A model generated the notes under the pieces. That model worked only from the letters and a program-made list of their open reading frames with translations. It did not search any database and had not been told where the DNA came from. The translations under genes were made by a program, and so were the position numbers. Of a DNA stretch of 32,238 nucleotides, positions 7,121 through 15,015 are shown piece after piece (the stretch's first letter is position 1; each line of letters begins with the position of its first letter). The stretch comes from JACQGZ01 sp036004665 (GTDB taxonomy: Bacteria > Sysuimicrobiota > Sysuimicrobiia > Sysuimicrobiales > Humicultoraceae). The stretch lies in the NCBI GenBank assembly GCA_036004665.1, contig DASYRG010000013.1:1-32238 (forward strand). Reading direction: 5' to 3'.

Positions 7121-7609
7121 TTACTTGAGCTGTTTCGCGATCTGGCTCAGCAGGCCGGCCACCTGTTGCGCCGCTGATTTGGCCTCCACGAGGCTCGTTG
7201 TCTTGGTTCCTTTGAGAGCAATGCCGTCCGCTTTGCGAGCCAGAGCGATCAATGTCGGCGCCGATTTCAGGTCAGTGAGGATCCCGTTCCCCTGACCCTC
7301 ACAGACGTTGCCCCACGATTTGTTGAAATTCTTGCCCTTGGGACCTTCGAGGCAGTTGAGAGCGTGTCCGAGATGGAGCCGGACATAGGGAAAGTTCCCG
7401 CCCTTGGCTGCGAAGCCCGCATGGGTGGCTGCGGTCGTCACCTCAGCCTTCACGTTTGCCGGGGCCTGGGCTCGTGGTGAGGGCGAGGCGGGTGCGGGTG
7501 AGGCCGGCGCGGGCGCCGGGGGTGGGGGTGCAGGGGTTGAATATTGCGCGTAGGCCACCCCACCCGCAAACAGCAAGATGAGGGCGATTCCTGAAAGCAA
7601 TGCTTTCAT
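7121..7609 (-). CDS. Secreted hypothetical protein with Pro/Ala linker and His/Cys-containing domain
   Basis: 162 residues with a clear signal peptide (residues 1-21, cleavage after AYA), then a low-complexity Pro/Ala/Ser linker (about 24-50) and a C-terminal domain of about 110 residues. The domain holds His63, His79, His82, Cys86 and Cys103 in the pattern H-x15-H-x2-H-x3-C-x16-C, with the segments LHLGHALNCLEG and NVCEGQGNGI. The cluster could bind a metal or haem, or the two Cys could form a disulfide. No named family is recognised. The start is certain: GGGAGGTGAT lies 7 nt upstream of the ATG. It is convergent with the methyltransferase gene, with only 12 bp between them. It acts outside the membrane; its function is unknown. 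Confidence 0.75.
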   Translation of the reverse strand: MKALLSGIALILLFAGGVAYAQYSTPAPPPPAPAPASPAPASPSPRAQAPANVKAEVTTAATHAGFAAKGGNFPYVRLHLGHALNCLEGPKGKNFNKSWGNVCEGQGNGILTDLKSAPTLIALARKADGIALKGTKTTSLVEAKSAAQQVAGLLSQIAKQLK

Positions 7610-7722
7610 GCGCGATCACCTCCCACAGCATTCTTCCACACAAGAATCACAGCCCTGTAACCGTACCCGTCGATGCAGGCAGAGGATGAGGAGTTCGAAT
7701 CTTCTGGAAGCGTCTTGCCGCC

Positions 7723-9036
7723 TCAGACACCGGAGGGAAAAGTCTCCGGGACCTCGGTCCTGTCGGTCGCTTCCATCTGGATGGGATGGAGCGCGGCGGT
7801 CTCGTCCACGTGGAGGAGGGCGTCGTAGCGGCGACGCAGGACGGTGGGCACGTAGTTTCCGCGGCGCTCATACCCCGGGTTGTAGACGACGCCGATCGCC
7901 CGGTGCCCCCGAGGATCCATCAGCTCGGGTCCGGGGTCGCCTGCGAAAATCATCAGCCGGTCGCCCTCGAACGCCTCGTGGAGCACGTACTCCCAGCTCT
8001 CCTCGATTGCCGAGGGAACGCGCATCCTGCGCATCGGCGCTCCCCATTCCGAGCCGGCGATGACGGTCCCTCGATGCGTCGCGAAGCCGACCAGGACGAC
8101 GTCCGCGGTCGGATGCTGCTCCCGGACGAGCTCTCCGACGTTGACCATCCCGTCGGCGGCCATGTCCGTATAACGAGCGTCTCCGATGTGCGTGTTGTGT
8201 TCCCAGACGATCGCTCTGGCCTGCGGGCCGTGATGAGCCATGAGGCGCTCCAGTGTCTCGACCATATGGCGGTCGCGGACGTTCCACGACTCGGCGCCGG
8301 CGGACACCATCGTCCGGTAGTAGCGCTCCGCGTTCTTCAGCACGAGGGCGTTCTGCTCGGCGTTAAAGAAGCCCTCGCGCCCTTCCTCCCTGAACTCCTG
8401 CGCCTTCCGCCGCAGTTCTGAGAGCAGCTCGACCACCTCATCCTCGCACGTTGACGGGACCAGCCTGGTGGCCCAGGCGTACTCCTGGACATCGCGCCGG
8501 TAGGGCTCAAAGCAGACAAACGCGCGGCGCGCCGCGGCCGCGGCCGTGGAATCGACCCTGTCCAGATAGGCGAGGACGGCCTCCATGGACTCCCACAGGC
8601 TGTAGACGTCGAGACCGTAGAACCCCGTCTTCGCCTCCACCGGCACGGCGTTGTTGTGGCCGCGGAGCCATTCGGTGAACTCCTGTACTTCCCGATTCGC
8701 CCACATCCAGGTGGGCCATCGTGCGAAGTTCGTGAGGACCTCTTCGGCGCTCGCTCCGGCATCGGTCGCGCCTTTGACGTACCGGTTTACCCGGTAGCAG
8801 TCGGGCCAATCTCCCTCTACCGCCACGAAAGAGAACCCTTTCTCTTCGATGAGCCGCCTGCTCAGTTGGGCCCTCCAGGTGTAGAAGTCAGAGGTCCCGT
8901 GCGTCGCTTCGCCCAGCAGCACGTAGCGTGCTTCGCCGATCCGGGCCATCAACGGATCCAGGTCCCGCGGGTCGCGTAGCGGTCGGGCGAGCCGGCGGAC
9001 GGAGTCGATCAGCCGTGTTGTGGTGGCGAGTTGCAT
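7723..9036 (-). CDS. Erythromycin esterase family protein
   Basis: A 437-residue member of the erythromycin esterase (EreA/EreB, succinoglycan-biosynthesis-like) family, with the expected landmarks: LGEATHGTSDFY (Glu43, His46), VEGDWPD (Glu74), and WEHNTHIGDAR (His280, His283). These residues form the catalytic centre in characterised esterases. Most chromosomal members are not antibiotic-resistance enzymes and their natural substrates are unknown. The gene diverges from the hibernation factor gene across 126 bp and lies near a phosphoribosyltransferase and an alpha/beta hydrolase. In many bacteria these families occur side by side or fused, which argues for a shared housekeeping or stress role. 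No signal peptide is visible, so it is likely cytoplasmic. Confidence 0.9.
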   Translation of the reverse strand: MQLATTTRLIDSVRRLARPLRDPRDLDPLMARIGEARYVLLGEATHGTSDFYTWRAQLSRRLIEEKGFSFVAVEGDWPDCYRVNRYVKGATDAGASAEEVLTNFARWPTWMWANREVQEFTEWLRGHNNAVPVEAKTGFYGLDVYSLWESMEAVLAYLDRVDSTAAAAARRAFVCFEPYRRDVQEYAWATRLVPSTCEDEVVELLSELRRKAQEFREEGREGFFNAEQNALVLKNAERYYRTMVSAGAESWNVRDRHMVETLERLMAHHGPQARAIVWEHNTHIGDARYTDMAADGMVNVGELVREQHPTADVVLVGFATHRGTVIAGSEWGAPMRRMRVPSAIEESWEYVLHEAFEGDRLMIFAGDPGPELMDPRGHRAIGVVYNPGYERRGNYVPTVLRRRYDALLHVDETAALHPIQMEATDRTEVPETFPSGV

Positions 9037-9162
9037 CCCTACCGATTACTTCCCCCAGCCACGACCCGGCGCACGGGACGTGAACATCCACCGCGCCTCC
9101 CATGTGACGCTCGCACGACGCCCGAGACGGGGTAGGACGATAAGGAGAGGGAGGTGATTGGG

Positions 9163-9531
9163 ATGACCCTGAGTATCGCCGTCACGGGGCGCGACGTGGA
9201 TATTACAGAGGAGATGCGTTCTCAGATCTCCGCTGCGCTGGATCGCGTCGAGCGCCGCCTGCAGGGGTTTCCGCCCGACATGACCCAGACGGACGTCGTG
9301 CTGGAGCGTTTGGAGAAGACCGGCGCCTGGCAGGTGCGCATCACCCTCGGAGCCGGCGCCCCTGACCACACCTTCACCAGCACGGAAGAGGGCGCCACGG
9401 TCGCCGAGGCGGCCCGGCGCGCCGCGGAGGACATCGTCGACCAGGTCGAGCGGTTTCGGGATAAGGTCCAGCGGAAGGAGCACACCTACGAGGAGGTCCG
9501 GGCGATCAAGGAGGGGGAACGGGCCTCCTAG
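9163..9531 (+). CDS. hpf: Ribosome hibernation promoting factor, short form
   Basis: A 122-residue HPF/RaiA-family (S30AE) protein. Members bind the 30S decoding centre and inactivate or dimerise ribosomes in stationary phase. The N-terminal strand TLSIAVTGRDVDIT, the helix EEMRSQISAALDRVERR and the later AARRAAEDIVDQVERF helix match the beta-alpha-beta-beta-beta-alpha fold. It lacks the C-terminal dimerisation domain of long HPF (about 180 residues), so it resembles short HPF or YfiA. I chose the ATG at 9163 because GGAGGTGA ends 5 nt before it and the protein then starts at the first beta strand. A GTG at 9154 is also possible. A phosphoribosyltransferase gene follows 37 nt downstream on the same strand, so the two probably form an operon. 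Confidence 0.9.
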   Translation: MTLSIAVTGRDVDITEEMRSQISAALDRVERRLQGFPPDMTQTDVVLERLEKTGAWQVRITLGAGAPDHTFTSTEEGATVAEAARRAAEDIVDQVERFRDKVQRKEHTYEEVRAIKEGERAS

Positions 9532-9568
9532 GAAGAGGGTAAAAAGCGATAGAGGAGGGCAGACCTGC

Positions 9569-10282
9569 ATGCTGTTCATCGACCGACTCGACGCCGGACG
9601 GCAACTCGCGGGCCGCCTGGCTTCCTTCCGCAGTGAGCGTCCAATTGTCCTGGCACTGCCGCGGGGCGGCGTTGTTGTCGGCTACGAGGTCGCGCGGGCA
9701 TTGGACGCGCCGCTTGATGTCGTCGTCGCGCGCAAGTTAGGCGCCCCCTATTACCCGGAGTTCGGCATCGGCGCGATCGCCGAAGGCGACGCGCGTGTCC
9801 TCGACGAGCGCACGGTGCGCGGGCTCGGTATCTCCGAGAAGCAGATTGAGCGCGTGGAGGCGGAGGAGCGCCTTGAATTGGAGCGGCGGATCCGCCGGTA
9901 TCGCGGGGACCGGCCGCCCCCCGATCTTCGGAACCGCACCGTGATTCTGGTTGATGACGGCCTGGCCACCGGCGTCACCGCCCGAGCGGCGATTGAAGGG
10001 ATCCGGCCCCGGCAGCCGCGGAAGCTCATCCTGGCGGTCCCGGTCTGCGCGGAGGAGACGGCTCAGGCTCTCCGGGCCCAGATTGACGACCTCGTCTGCG
10101 TCGCGACGCCGTTTGAGTTCCAGGCGGTGGGGGCCTGGTACAGCAACTTCGAGCAAACCTCTGATGAGGAGGTGCACGCGTTGCTTGAGCGCCGGCGCCG
10201 CGAGATGGAGGCCGCGGGCGTCGAGGTGGGATCGGGCGCGGGGCGGGGGCGGTCGAATCCCGGGGGTAAGATCGGGATGTGA
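9569..10282 (+). CDS. Type I phosphoribosyltransferase family protein
   Basis: A 237-residue protein with the PRPP-binding loop VILVDDGLATGVTARAA (residues 125-141), in which the two Asp contact the ribose hydroxyls, and the upstream PRGGVVVGYEVA segment (31-42). The middle stretch (about 75-120) is a charged helical insertion typical of the ComF-like or orphan phosphoribosyltransferases found next to erythromycin esterase homologues. The substrate base is unknown. The last 20 residues are Gly/Arg rich and probably disordered. It lies downstream of hpf and upstream of an alpha/beta hydrolase, with short gaps and the same orientation, so co-transcription is likely. Confidence 0.85.
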   Translation: MLFIDRLDAGRQLAGRLASFRSERPIVLALPRGGVVVGYEVARALDAPLDVVVARKLGAPYYPEFGIGAIAEGDARVLDERTVRGLGISEKQIERVEAEERLELERRIRRYRGDRPPPDLRNRTVILVDDGLATGVTARAAIEGIRPRQPRKLILAVPVCAEETAQALRAQIDDLVCVATPFEFQAVGAWYSNFEQTSDEEVHALLERRRREMEAAGVEVGSGAGRGRSNPGGKIGM

Positions 10283-10301
10283 TGCGCCATGGGTGGAGCA
10301 G

Positions 10302-10973
10302 ATGCGATACGGTGAAGAAACGATTCAGATCGAGTGTGGCTCCATAAGCCTGAAAGGGAATGTCGCCGTTCCCGCAGACGCAACGGGACTGGTGCTCTTT
10401 GCGCATGGAAGCGGCAGCAGCCGCCACAGTCCACGTAATCGCAGCGTGGCTCGCCGGATTCAGTCCGCGGGCCTCGCTACGGTCTTGATGGACCTGCTGA
10501 CGGCTGACGAGGAGCGGGTGGACATCCTGACGGCGCACCTGCGGTTCGACATCCCCTTCCTTGCCGAGAGACTCATCTGTGCAGTGGACTGGATCGGCCT
10601 ACAGCCCTCCATCCAGGCCCTGCCGCTCGGACTCTTCGGATCCAGTACGGGCGCGGCGGCGGCACTCGTGGCCGCGGCGACGCGCCCTCAGGTAAGGACG
10701 GTCGTCTCCCGCGGCGGGCGGCCTGACCTGGCAGGGTCGGCGCTTCGTCGGGTCCGAGCGCCCACGTTGCTCATCGTCGGGGGGAATGACGAACCGGTGA
10801 TTGAGATGAATAAAGCTGCCATGGGGCAGTTGCCTGAGGAAAGCTCACTGGTCATCGTGCCGCGCGCATCGCACCTTTTTGCAGAGCCCGGAACCCTCGA
10901 AGAGGTTGCCCGCCTGGCCGCCGAGTGGTTCAGCCGCCATCTCTCCCCGCACCGTCTTTCGTTGGTGACTTGA
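10302..10973 (+). CDS. Alpha/beta hydrolase (dienelactone-hydrolase-like)
   Basis: A 223-residue alpha/beta hydrolase. The oxyanion-hole segment LFAHGSGSSRHSPRN (residues 32-46), the nucleophile elbow GSSTG (113-117, Ser115), the acid GGNDEP (Asp163) and the His in ASHLF (His191) form a complete triad. The ATG at 10302 follows GGTGGAGC by a few bases; a longer upstream frame overlaps the previous gene and is rejected. It lies 19 nt after the phosphoribosyltransferase stop. Hydrolases of this subgroup are commonly linked with phosphoribosyltransferases and erythromycin esterase homologues. The substrate is unknown. No signal peptide is seen. Confidence 0.85.
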   Translation: MRYGEETIQIECGSISLKGNVAVPADATGLVLFAHGSGSSRHSPRNRSVARRIQSAGLATVLMDLLTADEERVDILTAHLRFDIPFLAERLICAVDWIGLQPSIQALPLGLFGSSTGAAAALVAAATRPQVRTVVSRGGRPDLAGSALRRVRAPTLLIVGGNDEPVIEMNKAAMGQLPEESSLVIVPRASHLFAEPGTLEEVARLAAEWFSRHLSPHRLSLVT

Positions 10974-11126
10974 TCTGTCGGAGGTCTCGATCAGGACGAC
11001 GATCTCTTGGATAGACCGAGGCTTGGGTCGCGCGCAGTTGTGCTTCCCGCCGATCCGTGCGACACTGGATGAGCATCGCAGAGGGAATCAGGTCTGTGGT
11101 AGCTTGTAGTCGAAGGTGGGAAAAGC

Positions 11127-11333
11127 ATGGCAACTGGGACGGTGAAGTGGTTCAGCAGTGAGAAGGGGTACGGCTTTATCACCCCGGAGGACGGGACGAA
11201 GGACGTCTTCGTCCACTTCAGCGCTATTGAGGGAGAAGGGTACAAGTCCCTCAACGAGGGTCAGAAGGTCGAGTACTCCGAGACGCAGGGTCAGAAGGGC
11301 CCGCAGGCGTCAGGAGTCCGGATCATCGGCTAA
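11127..11333 (+). CDS. Cold-shock protein, CspA family
   Basis: A 68-residue single cold-shock domain with RNP1 as KGYGFI and RNP2 as VFVHF, the full length of the family. It binds single-stranded RNA and DNA as a chaperone. Its ATG has AAGGTGGG 8 nt upstream. The 153-bp gap before it leaves room for its own promoter and the long 5' leader usual for csp genes, but no promoter boxes are obvious to me. A perfect terminator hairpin follows, so it is a single-gene transcript. Confidence 0.95.
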   Translation: MATGTVKWFSSEKGYGFITPEDGTKDVFVHFSAIEGEGYKSLNEGQKVEYSETQGQKGPQASGVRIIG

Positions 11334-11356
11334 CCTCTCAAGAGAACCTTGTCAGG

Positions 11357-11391
11357 CAACAGGCCTGGGCGGTCACCGTCCAGGCCTGTTG
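11357..11391. terminator. Perfect hairpin terminator between convergent units
   Basis: A 12-bp perfect inverted repeat, CAACAGGCCTGG (11357-11368) and CCAGGCCTGTTG (11380-11391), with an 11-nt loop that can itself fold (GGTCACC), followed by ATTTGTT. It lies 23 nt after the cold-shock gene. It also overlaps the 3' end of the minus-strand cyclase remnant, so it could act in both directions. Confidence 0.85.
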
Positions 11392-12074
11392 ATTTGTTGC
11401 AGTTCGGCCGATTCAACCGTTGCGGGCGCCAGCGCATATGCTACGGCCTGCTCCAGCGTCATACTCCGTCCCCCAGACCAGGCCGCCTCGCCGGTCTCCG
11501 GCCCCAGAGCGATGCGCGCCTGATCGAAAGCCCGGGCGTGTTCAGCTTCCGTGGTCGGCGGTAGGTGAGTCCCCGCTCCTTCTCGCAGGACGGCCGCGGC
11601 GCCGGCCAATCGCAGCGCGCGTGCAGGTTGGCGATCCTCGACCGCCAGGATCGCCAGACCCTCCAGCGCGCGGGCCATACTGCCTTTCGCGCCTAGCTCG
11701 CGGGCCGTCTCCAGGCTTTCGTGAAGAGACGAGCGGGTATGCCGATGTAGCCTGTCTGGGATGTGGGTGGTTCCCCCGTGTGAAGGCCCATCCGTATACG
11801 CAGCGCCACATCTCAGGCCAGCGGCGCGTGAGGAGGGATCGTTGCGCCTCCACAGCCGCCACGACCGCGTCCCCGGCTCGAGGGAAGGCCACGAATAGTG
11901 CGTCGCCTTGAGTCTCGACCTCCACTCCGCCCTTCTTCTTGAATGCAGCGCGAAGGAGCCGATGTGGTCGGCCAGTACCTCGGCATAGCGCTTGCCCAAC
12001 TGCTCGAGGAGGCGAGTGGATCCCTCGATGTCTGTGAAGAGAAGGGTGACCGTGCCTTTCGGCAACTGGGTCAT
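11373..12074 (-). pseudogene. Class III adenylate/guanylate cyclase-domain regulator, collapsed
   Basis: The gene opens well, with GAGGAAG before an ATG at 12074 and the typical N-terminus LPKGTVTLLFTDIEGSTRLLE, where the Asp binds metal. A one-base loss near 11965 shifts the frame. The domain then continues in a second frame as GGVEVETQGDALFVAFPRA. Near 11810 it shifts again to a third frame reading ALRIRMGLHTGEP and GYIGI. At about 11725 it jumps to the extreme C-terminus of the large cyclase-ATPase-TPR regulators (ARALEGLAILAVEDRQPARA, then TLEQAVAYAL). The central ATPase and most of the helical repeats, normally several hundred residues, are missing. Two frameshifts plus a large internal deletion mark a pseudogene. 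Confidence 0.85.
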
Positions 12075-12113
12075 GGCAGGCTTCCTCGCGTTGCAAGAGG
12101 GCGAGTTCAACGG

Positions 12114-12764
12114 CTAGCCGTCCGCTCCCCCCGTCCGCGGGCTCGGCCGCGTGGCTGGAAGCCGTCCCGACGCCATGGTGTAGGCGGAGTAGGGGTCGCC
12201 GCGGCGCAGGCACTGTGTGCGCGTGAGCGATACGCCAAAGAGCGCTTCCAGCCAGCGGTGCACCATGTCGCAGACTTCCGGGTGCGCCACGGCCAGCCGC
12301 ATCACCGGGCAGTTGTGTTCACGCAGGACGTAGCCTGAAACGGTCCGCTCCAGCACCGGCATGAAGCCGCGCTCGGCCAGGACAGCGCGGGCACGCTCGT
12401 AGCGTGGCCACCCCTGCAGTCCTCGCACCGCGGAGAGATCCCGGGCGATCCATTCGTCCCCGATGTGGCGGAGGATCCGCTTCAGATCGCCTCCGTCGCG
12501 CACCGCCGCCATCAGGGCGCTCGCGAACTCGTCGTAGTTCTTCGGAAAGAGCGCATCGGCCGCCGGGGTAAGGACGTAGACCACGCTGGGGCGGCGGCGA
12601 CCCGCCTGCAGCCCGCCGCGGGCGACGAACCCGTCGGCCCGCAGCGCCGCCAGCTGGGTGGTCACGGCCGTGCGGGTGACGCCCAGCGCCCCCGTCAAGT
12701 CCTCGACCGTCTGGCCGCCCCGCAGGCGCAGCACATCCAGGAGGCGCCGTCGCGTCTCTGCCAT
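12114..12764 (-). CDS. SufR-like HTH transcriptional regulator with C-terminal Cys cluster
   Basis: A 216-residue regulator with an N-terminal winged helix (about 1-65: TVEDLTGALGVTRTAVTTQLAALRADG as the helix-turn-helix, then the GRRRPSVVYVLT wing). The C-terminal domain resembles SufR-type iron-sulfur sensors: Cys152 in HNCP, Cys165 (spacing C-x12-C), Cys185 and Ser193. In SufR relatives a Cys usually stands where Ser193 is, so the cluster set is altered and Cys185 may substitute. SufR proteins repress Fe-S assembly genes when holding a cluster. TGGAGG precedes the ATG. It diverges from a secreted protein gene, with palindromic operators between them, and no suf genes are nearby. A Rieske ferredoxin gene lies downstream of the divergent gene, in line with an Fe-S or redox theme. 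Confidence 0.8.
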   Translation of the reverse strand: MAETRRRLLDVLRLRGGQTVEDLTGALGVTRTAVTTQLAALRADGFVARGGLQAGRRRPSVVYVLTPAADALFPKNYDEFASALMAAVRDGGDLKRILRHIGDEWIARDLSAVRGLQGWPRYERARAVLAERGFMPVLERTVSGYVLREHNCPVMRLAVAHPEVCDMVHRWLEALFGVSLTRTQCLRRGDPYSAYTMASGRLPATRPSPRTGGADG

Positions 12765-12796
12765 CGCGCCTCCAGTTTAGCTCCCCACTCCCGACA

Positions 12797-12830
12797 TTGT
12801 CAATAATGACAAAGACTATTGACATTATTG
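12797..12830. promoter_or_regulatory. Palindromic operator region between the SufR-like gene and the divergent gene
   Basis: TTGTCAATAATGACAA (12797-12812) is a perfect 6-bp inverted repeat with a 4-nt spacer. Overlapping it, CAATAATG (12801-12808) pairs with CATTATTG (12823-12830). The stretch is AT-rich against a very GC-rich background. It lies 33-66 nt upstream of the regulator start and 62-95 nt upstream of the start at 12892. TTGACA at 12819-12824 could be a -35 box of the rightward promoter. Autoregulation by the adjacent regulator is the simplest reading. Confidence 0.65.
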
Positions 12831-12891
12831 CTCTAAGGTGTCAATGCTTAAGAACAGACCACGCCCCTGGACGGGGAGGAGGTGCACGGCG

Positions 12892-13536
12892 ATGCAACGA
12901 TACTCGAGAGGGATCCTCGCGCTGGTTCTCGCCGGTCTGATTTTGGCGCTGTCGGTGAGCGCCCCCGGGCCGGCCACCGCGGCAAATGCCTCGCTGGAGA
13001 AGCAGTTCGCCTTCCGCAACGCCATGCGCAGGCTGTGGGAGGACCACATCACCTGGACGCGACTCTACATCATCAGCGTGGCGGCCGACTTGGCGGACAA
13101 GGACGCCACTGCGGAGCGCCTGTTGCGCAATCAGGAGGACATCGGTAATGCGATCACGCCGTTCTACGGCAAGGCCGCCGGTGAGAAGCTGACGGCGCTG
13201 CTGCGTGAGCACATCCTTGGGGCCGCGGCGCTGCTTGCGGCCGCGAAAGCGGGCGACACGGCCAAGGTGAACGATGCCAGCAAGCAATGGTATGTCAACG
13301 CCGACCAAATTGCGGCGTTCCTCAGCGGCGCCAACCCCAATAACTGGCCGCCGGCCGAGATGAAGAAAATGATGCGCGAGCACCTTGATCTGACGCTAGG
13401 TGAGGCGACTGCCCGTCTGAAGGGCGACTGGGCGGCCGACATCGCGGCGTACGACAAGATCCACGCGCAGATCCTCCACATGGCCGACATGTTGAGCGCC
13501 GGCATCATCCGGCAGTTCCCGGCGAAGTTTAGGTAG
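12892..13536 (+). CDS. Secreted helical protein of unknown function
   Basis: A 214-residue exported protein. The ATG at 12892 is chosen because GGGAGGAGGTG lies 8 nt upstream and a normal signal peptide follows (residues 1-29, cleavage near ATAA). In-frame starts at 12838 or 12844 would put 16-18 extra hydrophilic residues before the signal. The mature part looks all-helical, probably two four-helix halves, with recurring His in WEDHITWTR, REHIL, REHLDLT and KIHAQILHMADML that could bind metal. It ends in the motif AGIIRQFPAKF. Similar secreted helical proteins are known only as hypothetical. It is divergent from the SufR-like regulator and probably under its control. Confidence 0.7.
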   Translation: MQRYSRGILALVLAGLILALSVSAPGPATAANASLEKQFAFRNAMRRLWEDHITWTRLYIISVAADLADKDATAERLLRNQEDIGNAITPFYGKAAGEKLTALLREHILGAAALLAAAKAGDTAKVNDASKQWYVNADQIAAFLSGANPNNWPPAEMKKMMREHLDLTLGEATARLKGDWAADIAAYDKIHAQILHMADMLSAGIIRQFPAKFR

Positions 13537-13631
13537 AAGTGTCGGTCGACGGCGCGGCGGGCCGGTTAAAGTGGAGACTGAGCGTCCGGCCCGTCACGCT
13601 GCCGGGGGGATCAATCCACTTGGAGGAGGCG

Positions 13632-13952
13632 ATGGTCGTGGCGGTCGTTAGAGTTGCTGCGGTGGGAGACGTCGCGCAGGGGACGGGAACAGTGATCGAG
13701 GCCGGAGACAAGACCCTCGCGCTCTTCAACCTCAACGGCACGTTCTACGCCCTGGACAACACCTGTACGCATATGGGTGGACCGCTCGGTGAGGGCGATG
13801 TCCAGGGGAACGTCGTTACCTGCCCATGGCACGGCAGCCAGTTCGACATCACGACAGGGGAGGTCATCGGCCCCCCCGCGCGGCGGCCGGTCGCCGCCTA
13901 CCGGGCGTCCGTGGAGAACGGTGAGGTCATGGTGGAGGTCGCGGACGCCTGA
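13632..13952 (+). CDS. Rieske [2Fe-2S] ferredoxin
   Basis: A 106-residue soluble Rieske protein with the two cluster boxes CTHMG (Cys45, His47) and CPWHGS (Cys64, His67), spaced as in ferredoxin components of dioxygenases and nitrite reductase small subunits. The ATG at 13632 follows GGAGGAGG closely; an upstream in-frame start at 13539 would add 31 poorly conserved residues. There is no signal peptide, so it is cytoplasmic. It shuttles electrons to an oxygenase or reductase, but no such partner gene is adjacent. It lies 95 nt downstream of the secreted helical protein on the same strand. Confidence 0.92.
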   Translation: MVVAVVRVAAVGDVAQGTGTVIEAGDKTLALFNLNGTFYALDNTCTHMGGPLGEGDVQGNVVTCPWHGSQFDITTGEVIGPPARRPVAAYRASVENGEVMVEVADA

Positions 13953-13965
13953 GTCCGGCGCCATT

Positions 13966-15015
13966 CTAGGCGTGGAACGCGGCCAGCCGGTCGCCTTCCT
14001 CGTGCAGCTCACGCAACGTTGACCGGTCGAGGCGCTCAAACGGCTCCAGCCGCACTCTCCCGTGTTCGTACTTCCAGATCCCCGCCACCTTGCCGTCGAC
14101 GAGGAACGTCGCCACGGACTGGGGGGTCTTCGTCGTGAACACGCGTGGCCGGTACTTCTCCGGCAGAACTCCAGTTCGGCGCGCATGCGCGAGCAGCGTT
14201 GCATCCCAGGTCGGCAGAAACCGCACCGGGGCCGGCGTCTCGGGGTCTGGGAGCGGCGCGCGTGGAAGGTCGACTAGTTCCTCGCCCGTTTCGCTGCGGA
14301 AGCGCCGCAGGCGCAGGCGTTTGAGCGCGGACGCGACATCTCTGACGGGCATCCCGGCCCAATTTGCGATATCGTTTGGCGTCGCCGGACCGAAGCCGCG
14401 CAGGTAGGCGCGCACGAGGTGCTGCAGCCCCTCTTCCGGCGTCACGTCCGCGGGTTTGAGCCACTCCTCGGCTGCAGCATAGAGATCCGCGCGCCGGCGT
14501 TCCCATGTCCCCGAGGGGGGCACGCGGACCAGGTCGACCCACAGGCCGACGCCGCCCGAGAGAGGCTTGCCGAGCAGCCTGTCGATCTCGGCAGCACGCA
14601 GTGGTCCGGCCGCGAGATGCCGCCTGAGTCGAGCGGCCGCCGCGCCCAGATCGCGCGGGCTGCTGCGCTGAGGTTGAACTCGCAGCCACCATTCTCTCCG
14701 GCTGCGCCGGACGCCGGCTGCGAAGAGCCAGTAGTCCCGCGCCGAGACGAGATGGATCGTCACGCGCATGAGCGTCCCCAGAACGACCGATCGGCTCTCC
14801 AGCGCGCGATTGAGGTCGTCGCGCTTGAAGCCTTCGAGCCTCGACCAGAGGCCGATATACATCGACGGCGCGTACTGCGCCTGCAACCCGGCGACCTGCT
14901 CGAGCACTTTGGGCAGGGACATGCGTCCCCGCTTGAGCAGGAGCTGGCGCGCGAGCAGTGCGCGATTGAGCTGGCGCTGCGTTAGGGTGAGGAAGGAGAC
15001 GACAGCCCGCCGCAC
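13966..15015 (-). CDS. AlkZ-like winged-helix DNA glycosylase (HTH_42 family)
   Basis: A 349-residue member of the winged-helix family that includes AlkZ of Streptomyces, a DNA glycosylase that removes azinomycin-type interstrand crosslinks and other bulky alkyl adducts. The catalytic Q-x-Q motif appears as GLQAQYAP (Gln45, Gln47); the YcaQ branch has Q-x-D instead. Other landmarks are the beta-hairpin region TLMRVTIHLVSARDYW and the C-terminal FLPTWDATLLAH and VFTTKTPQSVATFLVDGKVAGIW segments. The start is a GTG at 15015. It overlaps nothing and is convergent with the Rieske gene (13 bp between stops). A role in alkylation or crosslink repair is inferred from the family. Confidence 0.85.
   Translation of the reverse strand: MRRAVVSFLTLTQRQLNRALLARQLLLKRGRMSLPKVLEQVAGLQAQYAPSMYIGLWSRLEGFKRDDLNRALESRSVVLGTLMRVTIHLVSARDYWLFAAGVRRSRREWWLRVQPQRSSPRDLGAAAARLRRHLAAGPLRAAEIDRLLGKPLSGGVGLWVDLVRVPPSGTWERRRADLYAAAEEWLKPADVTPEEGLQHLVRAYLRGFGPATPNDIANWAGMPVRDVASALKRLRLRRFRSETGEELVDLPRAPLPDPETPAPVRFLPTWDATLLAHARRTGVLPEKYRPRVFTTKTPQSVATFLVDGKVAGIWKYEHGRVRLEPFERLDRSTLRELHEEGDRLAAFHA

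Noticed and set aside
9951..10301. Long N-terminal extension of the alpha/beta hydrolase
   Set aside because: The extension reads the phosphoribosyltransferase gene in another frame as Arg/Ser-rich sequence. The ATG at 10302 with its own ribosome site gives a normal-length hydrolase.
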